17,296 nt of DNA from an uncultured Bacilli bacterium (GTDB taxonomy: Bacteria; Bacillota_I; Bacilli_A; RF39; UBA660): positions 1 through 17,296 of the forward strand of contig CANRLB010000015.1 of assembly GCA_947631365.1 (NCBI GenBank), in the 5' to 3' direction. The notes under the pieces were generated by a model. The model did no database searches, was not told where the DNA came from, and saw nothing but the letters and a program-made list of their open reading frames with translations. Below are positions 7,360 through 14,410 of the stretch, one piece after another. A program made the translations under genes and the position numbers. The first letter of the stretch is position 1, and each line of letters starts with the position of its first letter.

Positions 7360-8385
7360 GTGAATAATGCAGACATCCAAAATAATATGCAAGTATTAAA
7401 TATACCTATTGAAGACATTATACCTAATCGTTTTCAACCAAGGCTTTCTTTTGATGAGGCTGGTTTAAGAGAACTTGCAGCATCAATTAAAGAACATGGG
7501 ATTATTCAACCCCTAGTTTTAAGACGGCTTCAAGATAAATATGAAATAATTGCTGGTGAAAGACGTTATAAAGCTGCTAAAATGGCTGGACTTACTAGTG
7601 TTCCGGCAATTATATCTGAAATGGATGATAAAAAAAGTGCTGAGGTGGCAATTGTTGAAAATGTTCAAAGAAGAGATTTAACATCTATTGAAGAAGCAAA
7701 ATCTTATAAAACTTTGCTTGATAAAGGATACTTAACCCAAGAAGAACTAGCCAAAAAAATGGGTCTAAGTCAGTCAGCTATTTCTAATAAATTACGTTTA
7801 CTTTCTTTAGCACCGTCTGTTCAAGAGGCTTTAATTGATGGAAAAATTTCTGAAAGACATGCTAGAAGTTTATTAGTATTAGATAATTTAAAAGATCAAG
7901 AAGAATGGCTTAAAAAGTTGATAAATGAAAGATTAACTGTTAAAGAGTTAGATAAAAAATTAGAAGAATTTAAAAATAAAACGGAAGAAGAAGATATTCC
8001 TTTAATAGATGTATCTCCTAATATTAACGAAATTAAAGAAAAAGCAACAGATATAATAAGTGGTAATGATTCAATAAATTTTATTAGAGAAGAAAAAAAA
8101 GATATGAAAATTCCTAATACTTTCTTTAATTTTTTAGAAAATGAAAAAGCTGATATGAACTCTAATGAGATTAATGAAGTAATTGATGATAATATTGAAT
8201 TATTAGATTTTGTTCCAAGTAATACCTTAGATCAAGAAAAAGAAAATAATAAAAAAGATATGGATAAAGTTAATAGTTTAATTAGTAATTTAGAGACAAC
8301 ACTTAAAGAAAATGGTTATATTATAAACATTGTAAAAGATGAAAATGAAGAAAAAATAAAATATATTATAGAACTAGAAAAATAA
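7360..8385 (+). CDS. parB: ParB/Noc family chromosome-binding protein
   Basis: Site-specific DNA-binding CTPase clamp of the ParB family, acting in chromosome partitioning (ParB/Spo0J) or nucleoid occlusion (Noc). The 341 residues show the ParB N-terminal domain (about 12-105) with GERRYKAA (66-73) and ENVQR (100-104), then the helix-turn-helix region (about 120-200). After a long acidic linker (about 205-297) comes a short C-terminal dimerisation domain (about 300-341). At positions that separate the subfamilies the protein has Noc-type residues: Gln138, Lys144 and Arg166 (ERHAR), where Spo0J has Arg, Thr/His-type and Gly residues. Its place just after rsmG also matches noc. Yet the amphipathic membrane-targeting N-terminus of Noc is not evident, and no parA lies next to it. 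GTG is chosen as start because AAAGGGG lies about ten bases upstream; the next ATG (7387) has no ribosome binding site. Confidence 0.9.
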   Translation: MNNADIQNNMQVLNIPIEDIIPNRFQPRLSFDEAGLRELAASIKEHGIIQPLVLRRLQDKYEIIAGERRYKAAKMAGLTSVPAIISEMDDKKSAEVAIVENVQRRDLTSIEEAKSYKTLLDKGYLTQEELAKKMGLSQSAISNKLRLLSLAPSVQEALIDGKISERHARSLLVLDNLKDQEEWLKKLINERLTVKELDKKLEEFKNKTEEEDIPLIDVSPNINEIKEKATDIISGNDSINFIREEKKDMKIPNTFFNFLENEKADMNSNEINEVIDDNIELLDFVPSNTLDQEKENNKKDMDKVNSLISNLETTLKENGYIINIVKDENEEKIKYIIELEK

Positions 8386-8408
8386 TGGGTTTTGTAATCC
8401 ATTATTTT
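8379..8408. terminator. Shared convergent terminator of parB and the PBP gene
   Basis: A 10-bp stem (8379-8388 with 8399-8408), extendable by two weaker pairs, has A-runs on the left and T-runs on the right, so it can act in both directions. The left arm contains the parB TAA, and the right arm reaches the stop codon of the minus-strand PBP gene, leaving only 21 bases between the two genes. Confidence 0.8.
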
Positions 8409-10314
8409 AATTTGGTTCACTACCTTTTAGAAAATAGTAAATATAAGCTTTATTTTGATTATTAGTATATTCTCCGGTAACAGCATCTAAAATAACTCCA
8501 ACTACGTTTTCTGGTGTCTGATACCAATTATCTTGACTTGAATCTTTAATTTCTTCCATTGTGTCAGCCCAAATATTTTTGGTAATACTACTATAGCCAC
8601 TAGGAAAATCTCGGTTATCATCATAACCTATCCAAACAAGCATTAAATTATCTTTATTATAACCAACAGTCCAATAATCAGTTCCCGTTGAACCGGTTTT
8701 TATAGCATATTTTTGACTTAATTTACTAGCGATAACCCCGGCAGTTGCGGTAGTATAATCTTTAAAATTAGAATTAGTTGTACTGGTAAGTAACTCATTT
8801 AAAATATAAACATAATTAGGATTTAAAACTAACCTTTTCTGATTATTTTTGGTATAAATAACGTTTCCATTGGCATCTTCAATTTTTCTAATTAAATATA
8901 AATCTTTTTTATAACCTCCACTTGCTAATGTTGTATAACCAGTAGCAAAATCAAGTATATTAATTTCATCTGTTCCTAACGCAAGTGAAATATTTGGCTC
9001 TAATTCTTCTTTAATTCCCACTCTTTTAGCTGTATTTACTAATGTTTCGGGTCCTAAAAAAAGATTAGTTTTAACAGCGTAAATATTATCAGAAAAAGAA
9101 ATTGCTGCAGCCATAGTTATTGCTTTATTAGCATATTTGTTATTAAAATTATTTGGACTATATGTTTCCTTATTATTAATATTAAATGTTGTATATTCGC
9201 TTGTAAATTTAGAAGCGGATGTTAAATTGTTTTCTAAAGCTGCATAGTATAAAAAAGGCTTCATTGTAGAACCAACTTGTCTTTTTGATGATGTAGCTCT
9301 GTTAAATTGGCTTAAACTATAATCTCTTCCGCCAATTAAAGCTTCAACTTTACCTGTTTGGGGATCAATAATAACACTTGCTATTTGTAAATCTAAATCT
9401 TCTAAATTATTAAGCATATTTTTCTCTAAAGAAGCTTGTTTATTTAAATCAAGATTGGTATATACTTTTAACCCTCCAGATTGTAAGATATTTTTATCTA
9501 TTCCTAATCCTTCTAATTCTTTATATACAGCATCTTGATAATACATTAATGTTTGAAGATTGCTTTCATTACTCTTACCATAAATTTCTATATTTTGTAA
9601 ATCTAGACTATCATATTGTTCTTTAGAAATATAATTATTATTAAGCAATGATTTTGCTACAATAGTGGCTCTTTTAATTGAAGCTTCTTTATTTGCAACT
9701 GGATTCATTTTATTTGGACTTTTAGGAATACCAGCTAGAATAATTGCTTCTTCTAATGATAAATCAGAAGCTTCTTTATTAAAATAATAAGCTGCTGCAT
9801 TACTTACACCATAGTTGCCATTACCATAATTAATTGTATTTAAATAGGCCTCTAATATTTCATCTTTATCGTATTGAATTTCAACAATAATTGTTAAAAA
9901 AGCTTCTTCAATTTTTCTTTTCCAAGTTTGATCAAATTCTAAATAAAGATTTTTTACTAATTGTTGCGTAATAGTCGAGGCACCTTGGACAATATCATGA
10001 GATGTTATATTTTCTATTATAGCTTTTCCTATTCTAATAATATCAAAACCATTATGATAATAAAAATTTTTATCTTCAATAGAAATAACAGCTTGTTTTA
10101 AATTATCATTTATATTTTCTAAATCGACCCAAGAAGATGTACTGCTACCTTGATAAACTAATTTATCAAATTTATCATATAAGTAATAAGTTCCATTATT
10201 AGTGATGTTTAATTTAGGGGTAATTAGGGCATAAATATTAATACCAATATAAATAAAAACAAAGCTTGTAAAGCCAAAAATAGCTAATTTTATTAACAAT
10301 TTTAATATCTTCAT
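8407..10314 (-). CDS. Class A (bifunctional) penicillin-binding protein, PBP1A family
   Basis: Builds peptidoglycan outside the membrane: a GT51 glycosyltransferase polymerises lipid II and a transpeptidase cross-links the peptides. The 635 residues start with a short cytoplasmic tail and one transmembrane anchor (about 8-32). GT51 motifs are EDKNFYYHNGFD (80-91, catalytic Glu80) and GASTITQQLVKNL (111-123). The transpeptidase domain has the catalytic GSTMKP (Ser349, Lys352), SDN (408-410) and KTGS (539-542), so both activities look intact. The C-terminus ends soon after the transpeptidase domain with no added PASTA or FN3 domain. An AGGTGG ribosome binding site precedes the ATG. The linkage PBP - DUF1934-like - rpoE resembles the pbpG/ywiB/rpoE neighbourhood of other Bacilli. 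No promoter is obvious to me. Confidence 0.95.
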   Translation of the reverse strand: MKILKLLIKLAIFGFTSFVFIYIGINIYALITPKLNITNNGTYYLYDKFDKLVYQGSSTSSWVDLENINDNLKQAVISIEDKNFYYHNGFDIIRIGKAIIENITSHDIVQGASTITQQLVKNLYLEFDQTWKRKIEEAFLTIIVEIQYDKDEILEAYLNTINYGNGNYGVSNAAAYYFNKEASDLSLEEAIILAGIPKSPNKMNPVANKEASIKRATIVAKSLLNNNYISKEQYDSLDLQNIEIYGKSNESNLQTLMYYQDAVYKELEGLGIDKNILQSGGLKVYTNLDLNKQASLEKNMLNNLEDLDLQIASVIIDPQTGKVEALIGGRDYSLSQFNRATSSKRQVGSTMKPFLYYAALENNLTSASKFTSEYTTFNINNKETYSPNNFNNKYANKAITMAAAISFSDNIYAVKTNLFLGPETLVNTAKRVGIKEELEPNISLALGTDEINILDFATGYTTLASGGYKKDLYLIRKIEDANGNVIYTKNNQKRLVLNPNYVYILNELLTSTTNSNFKDYTTATAGVIASKLSQKYAIKTGSTGTDYWTVGYNKDNLMLVWIGYDDNRDFPSGYSSITKNIWADTMEEIKDSSQDNWYQTPENVVGVILDAVTGEYTNNQNKAYIYYFLKGSEPN

Positions 10315-10358
10315 AAGTCCACCTAATTTCTATTATGTAAAAAATATTAAAAATTATG

Positions 10359-10387
10359 TTGAATTTATATATATGATATGGTATAGT
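10359..10387 (+). promoter_or_regulatory. Promoter of the 10420 gene
   Basis: TTGAAT (10359-10364), a 17-base spacer ending in TGG, and TATAGT (10382-10387), giving an extended -10 promoter. Transcription would start near 10394, 16 bases before the AGGTGA ribosome binding site. Confidence 0.6.
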
Positions 10388-10419
10388 TTTTAAGAAAAAA
10401 GAAAGAAATAGGTGATTTT

Positions 10420-10755
10420 ATTAAAAGAATAAATTGGCAATTATTTAATAATGATGAATTAATAATAAATCATGAAAATGTAGAGTGTGAATATGAAAAT
10501 GATATTATTAAATATAAAGAGGAAGATGGAGAAAATACTATTGATTTAAAAAATAAAATATATATTAGAGAAAATCAAGAATATTTAATGCATATAAATA
10601 TAGCTAATAATAATTTTAAATTTATTTTAAAAGAAAAAAATCATATTTTAAATGATAATTTAACAAGTAGTAGTTTAACAATAAATAATAATATTATATT
10701 ATTAAAATATAAATTAGAAGAAGAAGAAAAGAAAATAATAATACATTTATTATAG
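10420..10755 (+). CDS. Small beta-rich protein, probably DUF1934/YwiB-like, with ATT start
   Basis: An open frame of 111 residues (MKRINWQLFN onward, ending KKIIIHLL) that has no ATG, GTG or TTG before residue 57. An ATT at 10420 stands where a start is expected: AGGTGA at 10410-10415, a perfect match to part of the anti-Shine-Dalgarno sequence, is followed by TTTT and the ATT, and an extended -10 promoter lies upstream. The pattern of short strands, a central KYKEEDGENTIDLKNKIYI and a C-terminal strand resembles the YwiB/DUF1934 lipocalin-like fold. Its position between a PBP gene and rpoE is where that family is found in Bacilli. The family match is a judgement from pattern and context. An indel that hides a GTG start (10412 is out of frame) is the alternative. 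Confidence 0.6.
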   Translation: MKRINWQLFNNDELIINHENVECEYENDIIKYKEEDGENTIDLKNKIYIRENQEYLMHINIANNNFKFILKEKNHILNDNLTSSSLTINNNIILLKYKLEEEEKKIIIHLL

Positions 10756-10781
10756 TAATATTAATATATATTGCATATAAT
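10753..10781 (+). promoter_or_regulatory. Possible rpoE promoter
   Basis: A perfect TATAAT (10776-10781) lies 24 bases before the rpoE start. The -35 position 17 bases upstream reads TAGTAA, a poor match, and overlaps the stop codon of the previous gene. Confidence 0.45.
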
Positions 10782-10804
10782 GTGAAAGAAATGAGGAAAT
10801 ATTT

Positions 10805-11251
10805 ATGAATTTAAAAGATATAACTAAAGAAGAATTAGAAACAATGGGTTATGATGAAATAGCTTATTTAGTTTTAGAAAATAATAAAAAGAAAATGAAA
10901 TTATATGATTTATTTAAAAAGGTATGTAGTGTTTTAGAATTGCCTGAAAGTACAGTTGAAGAAAGAATTAGTGATTTTTTTGAACTTTTATCAACTAATA
11001 AAAAATTTGTTTTGCTTCCTAATGGTTTTTGGGATTTAGCTACTAATCATTTACAAGATATTATTGTAGAAGATGATGAAGAGCTTACGAGTGAAGAATT
11101 AGAAGAAAATGAAAATGAAGATGAAATTATGGATAATTCTTTAGAAGATGAAGATATTTTCTACGATTCTGATTTAGATGACGCTGATGAAGAAGATGAT
11201 GGACTACAAGATTTAGTCGTTATAGATGATGAAGAAAATTTACAAGAATAG
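10805..11251 (+). CDS. rpoE: DNA-directed RNA polymerase subunit delta
   Basis: Delta is the Firmicutes-specific RNA polymerase accessory subunit. It promotes recycling of the enzyme and competes off nucleic acid, improving selectivity. The 148 residues have the two expected parts. The N-terminal folded HARE-HTH domain (about 1-78) contains the MGYDEIAYLVLENNKKKM and FVLLPNGFWDLA segments. A disordered tail (about 88-148) is composed almost wholly of Glu and Asp. Length is slightly below the B. subtilis protein. It has a GAGG ribosome binding site at 10793-10796. In many Bacilli pyrG follows rpoE; here a cation transporter follows instead, after a hairpin. Confidence 0.93.
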   Translation: MNLKDITKEELETMGYDEIAYLVLENNKKKMKLYDLFKKVCSVLELPESTVEERISDFFELLSTNKKFVLLPNGFWDLATNHLQDIIVEDDEELTSEELEENENEDEIMDNSLEDEDIFYDSDLDDADEEDDGLQDLVVIDDEENLQE

Positions 11252-11296
11252 TTAATTTTTATTAGAAAATAATTATATTAATCATATAATATAAAT

Positions 11297-11325
11297 AAAT
11301 GTGAGACAAATTGTTTCACATTTTT
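11297..11325 (+). terminator. Hairpin/terminator between rpoE and the transporter gene
   Basis: An 11-bp stem with one G-T pair (11297-11307 with 11313-11323), a 5-base loop and a T-run at 11321-11325 fit an intrinsic terminator for rpoE. The core TGTGAGACAA-A-TTGTTTCACA is also a 21-bp near-perfect DNA palindrome just downstream of a TATAAT (11285-11290), so it could double as an operator for the next gene. Confidence 0.65.
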
Positions 11326-11338
11326 ATACGGAGGTAAT

Positions 11339-12211
11339 ATGAAAAATTTATTTAAAAATATTGGAATAAGAGTATCATTAATAACTATTTTAATTAATTT
11401 TCTTTTGTTTTTATTAAAATTAGTTTTTGGGTTTATTTCTCATTCACATGCTATTATTTCTGATGCTTTTCATTCACTTTCTGATGTCATAACGACAGTA
11501 GCAGTAATTATTGGTTTAATTCTCTCAAGCAAAGAGGCTGATGAAAGACATCCTTATGGTCATGAAAAAATTGAGTCATTAGTGGCCATAATATTATCTT
11601 TTGTTTTGTTTCTTTCTGGAATATCTATAGGTTTTATTGGAATTAAAGATATTTTTAATGCGCAAAATATAATTGTACCGGGAGTAAGTGCTTTAATCGT
11701 AGCGGTTATATCCATTATTACTAAAGAAGTAATGTTTCATTATACCATGAGTGTTGCTAAAAAGATAAGTAGTACATCAATGGAAGCTGATGCTTGGCAC
11801 CATAGAAGTGATGCTTTATCATCAATAGGTAGTTTTATTGGAGTTTTTCTAGCTAGATTAGGTTTTCCTATTTTTGACCCCATTTGTAGTATTTTAATAT
11901 GCGTTTTAATTATTAAATGTGCTATCGAGATTTTTATTGATGCCACGAATAGAATGATTGATACAGCTTGTGATGATGAACTTAATAAAGAAATAATTGA
12001 TACTATTTTAGATGATAAAAATGTTATTAAAATAAATGATTTTAAAACAAGAATGTTTGGCGATAAATGTTATATAGATGTCGAAATTGCTTTAGATGGA
12101 AATAAACCTTTAAAAGATGTTAATAGTATTGTAGTTAATATTCATAATAATGTTGAAGAAAAATTTAAAAAAGTAAAGCATTGTAATATTCATGTCATAC
12201 CTTTTGAATAA
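11339..12211 (+). CDS. Cation diffusion facilitator (CDF) family metal efflux transporter
   Basis: Proton-coupled exporter of divalent metal (Zn, Fe, Mn or Co) across the cytoplasmic membrane. The 290 residues give about six transmembrane helices (near 13-33, 47-63, 80-104, 113-131, 160-178 and 183-202) and a cytoplasmic C-terminal domain (about 210-290). The transport-site motifs are His45-xxx-Asp49 in helix 2 (SDAFHSLSDV) and His154-xxx-Asp158 in helix 5 (WHHRSDA). This double HxxxD is commonest in zinc-type CDFs, but specificity cannot be settled from it. The HPYGHEK loop (71-77) is a family signature, and the C-terminus has spaced histidines. A GGAGG ribosome binding site at 11330-11334 lies just before the ATG. 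A TATAAT at 11285-11290 suggests its own promoter, with the 21-bp palindrome downstream of it. Confidence 0.92.
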   Translation: MKNLFKNIGIRVSLITILINFLLFLLKLVFGFISHSHAIISDAFHSLSDVITTVAVIIGLILSSKEADERHPYGHEKIESLVAIILSFVLFLSGISIGFIGIKDIFNAQNIIVPGVSALIVAVISIITKEVMFHYTMSVAKKISSTSMEADAWHHRSDALSSIGSFIGVFLARLGFPIFDPICSILICVLIIKCAIEIFIDATNRMIDTACDDELNKEIIDTILDDKNVIKINDFKTRMFGDKCYIDVEIALDGNKPLKDVNSIVVNIHNNVEEKFKKVKHCNIHVIPFE

Positions 12212-12232
12212 AACATAATTACATGTTATAAT
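12204..12232 (+). promoter_or_regulatory. Promoter of prfA-prmC
   Basis: TTGAAT (12204-12209), a 17-base spacer and a perfect TATAAT (12227-12232) preceded by TGT (extended -10). The -35 box overlaps the stop codon of the transporter gene. Confidence 0.65.
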
Positions 12233-12260
12233 ATAAAAAACCAAGAAAGTACGTGATAAA

Positions 12261-13328
12261 ATGTTTGAAAGATTAGATAATATTGTTCAAAAATACGAAG
12301 AAGTAAAACAAGAATTAGTAAAACCTGAGGTTTTAAATGACTATAATTTGTTAAAAAAATTGTCTAAAGAACAAAGTGATTTAGAAGAAACAGTTAATAA
12401 ATATGATGAATACAAAAATATTATAAAATCTTTAGAAGAAGCTAAAAGTTTACAAAATGACCCAGAGCTTAAAGAAATGGCTTTGAAAGAAATTGAAGAA
12501 TTAACTAAAAGGGAAGAAAATGTCAAAAAAGAATTGGAAATTTTACTTGTACCTAAAGATGAAAATGATGGCAAAAATGTTATTATGGAAATAAGGGGTG
12601 CCGCTGGTGGCGATGAAGCAAATATTTTTGCTGGAGATTTATTTAGAATGTATTCTTATTATGCTGAAGAACAAGGTTGGAAAATTGAGGTTTTAAATGC
12701 TATTGAGGGAACTAGTGGAGGATACTCACAAATTGAGTATATGGTTAAAGGAAGTAATGTTTATTCAAAATTAAAATATGAAAGTGGATCACATCGTGTT
12801 CAAAGAGTACCAGTAACTGAAACCCAAGGGAGAGTTCATACATCAACAGCTACTGTTTTAGTAATGCCAGAAGTAGAAGATGCTCAAATAGATGTTAAAG
12901 AAAGTGATTTAAAAATTGATGTTTTTCATTCTAGTGGAGCTGGTGGTCAATCAGTTAATACATCTAATTCTGCAGTTAGAATTACGCATATTCCAACTGG
13001 AGTTGTGGTAGCGTGTCAAACAGAAAGAAGTCAACTTAAAAATAAAGAAAACGCTATGAAGCTTTTAAAAATTAAATTACATGATGCAATGAAACAAAAA
13101 CAAGAAATTGAAGTTGATGCTGAGCGTAAAAGTAAGATTGGAACAGGTGATAGATCAGAAAAAATTAGAACTTATAACTATCCTCAAAATAGGGTTACAG
13201 ACCATCGAATTAATTTTTCAATAATGGAATTGGATAGAGTAATGGATGGTAATTTATCACCAATAATTGAAGCTTTAATAACAGAAGATATGCGACTTAA
13301 ATTAGCAGGAGAAGAATTTAAAGCTTAA
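12261..13328 (+). CDS. prfA: Peptide chain release factor 1
   Basis: Release factor 1 ends translation at UAA and UAG. The 355 residues show the N-terminal coiled region (1-100), the GAAGGDEA signature (113-120), and the codon-recognition tripeptide PVT (184-186) in RVPVTETQGR. That tripeptide places it with RF1 rather than RF2. GAGGQSVN carries the GGQ loop (228-230) that triggers peptidyl-tRNA hydrolysis. Gln230 is the substrate of the methyltransferase encoded by the next gene. The ribosome binding site is weak (GTGA at 12253-12256). The stop codon overlaps the ATG of prmC by one base (TAATG), so the two are translationally coupled. Confidence 0.97.
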   Translation: MFERLDNIVQKYEEVKQELVKPEVLNDYNLLKKLSKEQSDLEETVNKYDEYKNIIKSLEEAKSLQNDPELKEMALKEIEELTKREENVKKELEILLVPKDENDGKNVIMEIRGAAGGDEANIFAGDLFRMYSYYAEEQGWKIEVLNAIEGTSGGYSQIEYMVKGSNVYSKLKYESGSHRVQRVPVTETQGRVHTSTATVLVMPEVEDAQIDVKESDLKIDVFHSSGAGGQSVNTSNSAVRITHIPTGVVVACQTERSQLKNKENAMKLLKIKLHDAMKQKQEIEVDAERKSKIGTGDRSEKIRTYNYPQNRVTDHRINFSIMELDRVMDGNLSPIIEALITEDMRLKLAGEEFKA

Positions 13329-14053
13329 TGACTGATTTAGAATTAATTGAAAAATATGTTCCAAAAGATAAACAAGAAGAAGCTAAAAAAAAATTAGCTA
13401 ATGATTATCCTGTTCAATATATAATAGGTAATGTGGAATTTTATAATACAATAATTAATGTTAATGAAAATGTTTTAATACCAAGATTTGAAACAGAATA
13501 TTTAGTTGAAAAAACTTTAAAATATTTAAATAAGTTAAATAAAGATACTTTAGATATTTTAGAAATAGGTTGTGGAAGTGGTTGTATTAGTATAACTTTA
13601 AAAAAAAATATTAATGCTTTAATAACTGCGATTGATATAAATAATAATGCTATAGAATTAGCTAAAAAAAATGCTATATTAAATAATGTTGATATTAATT
13701 TTATTTGTGAAGATATTCATAAATATAAAACTACTAATTTATTTGATGTCATTATTAGTAATCCTCCCTATGTTCCTTTTAATAGCAAGGTAGATAAAAA
13801 AGTTAAATATGAACCTCAAAATGCTATATATGCTTATGAAAATGGTACATATTTTTATCGTATTATTTTAGAAAAGTTAGTAAATAATTTAAAAAAAGAT
13901 TATTTAATTGCATTTGAAATTGGTGATAAAGAAGGTATTTTAATAAAAGAATTGGTTAATAAATATTTACCTAATTCTTATACATTACTTGAAAAAGATT
14001 ATAATAACTATGAAAGATATTTCTTTATATCTAATAAAAATATTTTTAACTAA
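13328..14053 (+). CDS. prmC: Peptide chain release factor N(5)-glutamine methyltransferase PrmC
   Basis: SAM-dependent methyltransferase (HemK) that methylates the GGQ glutamine of release factors. The SAM-binding loop is EIGCGSGC (79-86), and NPPY (145-148) is the catalytic and substrate-binding motif of N-methyltransferases acting on planar amides. The PVQYIIGNVEFYN stretch (28-40), which contacts the release factor, is present. At 241 residues it is shorter than the usual 275-290. The deficit lies in the N-terminal helical bundle, of which only about 30 residues remain. The start is fixed by the TAATG overlap with prfA, so this appears to be a true short form rather than a mis-set start. 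An intrinsic terminator overlaps its stop. Confidence 0.95.
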   Translation: MTDLELIEKYVPKDKQEEAKKKLANDYPVQYIIGNVEFYNTIINVNENVLIPRFETEYLVEKTLKYLNKLNKDTLDILEIGCGSGCISITLKKNINALITAIDINNNAIELAKKNAILNNVDINFICEDIHKYKTTNLFDVIISNPPYVPFNSKVDKKVKYEPQNAIYAYENGTYFYRIILEKLVNNLKKDYLIAFEIGDKEGILIKELVNKYLPNSYTLLEKDYNNYERYFFISNKNIFN

Positions 14054-14070
14054 CAAATGTTAGTTTTTTT
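14048..14070 (+). terminator. Terminator of prfA-prmC
   Basis: A 7-bp stem AACTAAC/GTTAGTT (14048-14054 with 14059-14065), a 4-base loop and T-run to 14070. The prmC stop codon is in the left arm and the stop codon of the convergent regulator gene (14060-14062) is in the right arm. Only the plus direction has a U-tract. Confidence 0.8.
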
Positions 14071-14296
14071 CATCTTTAATAATACTCTTAGGGTATGGTT
14101 CTCTAACATCAGTGCGATATAATAAATAATCAATACTAGTATTATATAAATTAGCAATTTTAGTTAAAATTTCTTCAGTTAAGGCAGTTTGTCCTGTTTC
14201 AAAATAACTATAATTTCTTTGAGTTATCCCTAATTTTTTAGCAATTTCTGTTTGGGTGTAACCTTTGTCTTCTCTAATTTCCTTTATTCTATTCAC
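14060..14296 (-). CDS. XRE/Cro-cI family regulator, module A
   Basis: A 78-residue DNA-binding protein, almost wholly one XRE-type domain. The helix-turn-helix lies at about residues 14-36 (TQTEIAKKLGI, then the recognition segment TQRNYSYFETG). A helix with the family pattern LTKIANLYNTSIDYLL follows, and then a short charged tail. There is no ligand-binding or oligomerisation domain. A frame opens at GTG 14305, but that codon is inside the AGGTGA ribosome binding site (14307-14302). The GTG at 14296, five bases after it, gives the typical start MNRIKEIREDKGY. It is divergent from a large surface-protein gene, with three palindromic sites between them. By analogy with phage-type repressors it likely represses that gene and itself. 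Confidence 0.88.
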   Translation of the reverse strand: MNRIKEIREDKGYTQTEIAKKLGITQRNYSYFETGQTALTEEILTKIANLYNTSIDYLLYRTDVREPYPKSIIKDEKN

Positions 14297-14323
14297 TTTA
14301 ATCACCTAAATTATATTTAATCA

Positions 14324-14340
14324 TAGATAAAAATTATCTA
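14324..14340. promoter_or_regulatory. Operator O1, module A
   Basis: TAGATAA-AAA-TTATCTA, a perfect 17-bp palindrome abutting the -35 box (14341-14346) of the surface gene. It also lies just upstream of a TATAAT (14315-14310, minus strand) that could belong to the regulator's promoter. Confidence 0.75.
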
Positions 14341-14369
14341 TTGACTTTTAGACAAAGAATATCTAAAAT
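14341..14369 (+). promoter_or_regulatory. Promoter of surface-protein gene, module A
   Basis: TTGACT (14341-14346), a 17-base spacer and TAAAAT (14364-14369). O1 abuts the -35 box, O2 fills the spacer, and O3 lies just past the predicted start site (about 14376). Confidence 0.75.
14349..14365. promoter_or_regulatory. Operator O2, module A
   Basis: TAGACAA-AGA-ATATCTA, a 17-bp imperfect copy of O1 that occupies the promoter spacer and touches the -10 box. Its centre is 25 bp from that of O1. A bound dimer would block RNA polymerase. Confidence 0.7.
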
Positions 14370-14377
14370 ATAAATTA

Positions 14378-14394
14378 TAGATAATATCTGTCTA
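14378..14394. promoter_or_regulatory. Operator O3, module A
   Basis: TAGATAA-TAT-CTGTCTA, a third 17-bp copy, placed between the predicted transcription start and the ribosome binding site (GGGTGAG, 14401-14407). Its centre is 29 bp from that of O2. Confidence 0.65.
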
Positions 14395-14410
14395 AAAAGT
14401 GGGTGAGTAT

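Noticed and set aside
11301..11320. parS site near rpoE
   Set aside because: The half-sites are in everted order with a spacer and one mismatch, unlike the TGTTTCACGTGAAACA layout; terminator or operator explains it better.
11740..11946. 68-codon minus-strand frame within the CDF transporter
   Set aside because: It is antisense to a clear transporter gene; the 77-codon frame at 12341-12574 within prfA was rejected for the same reason.
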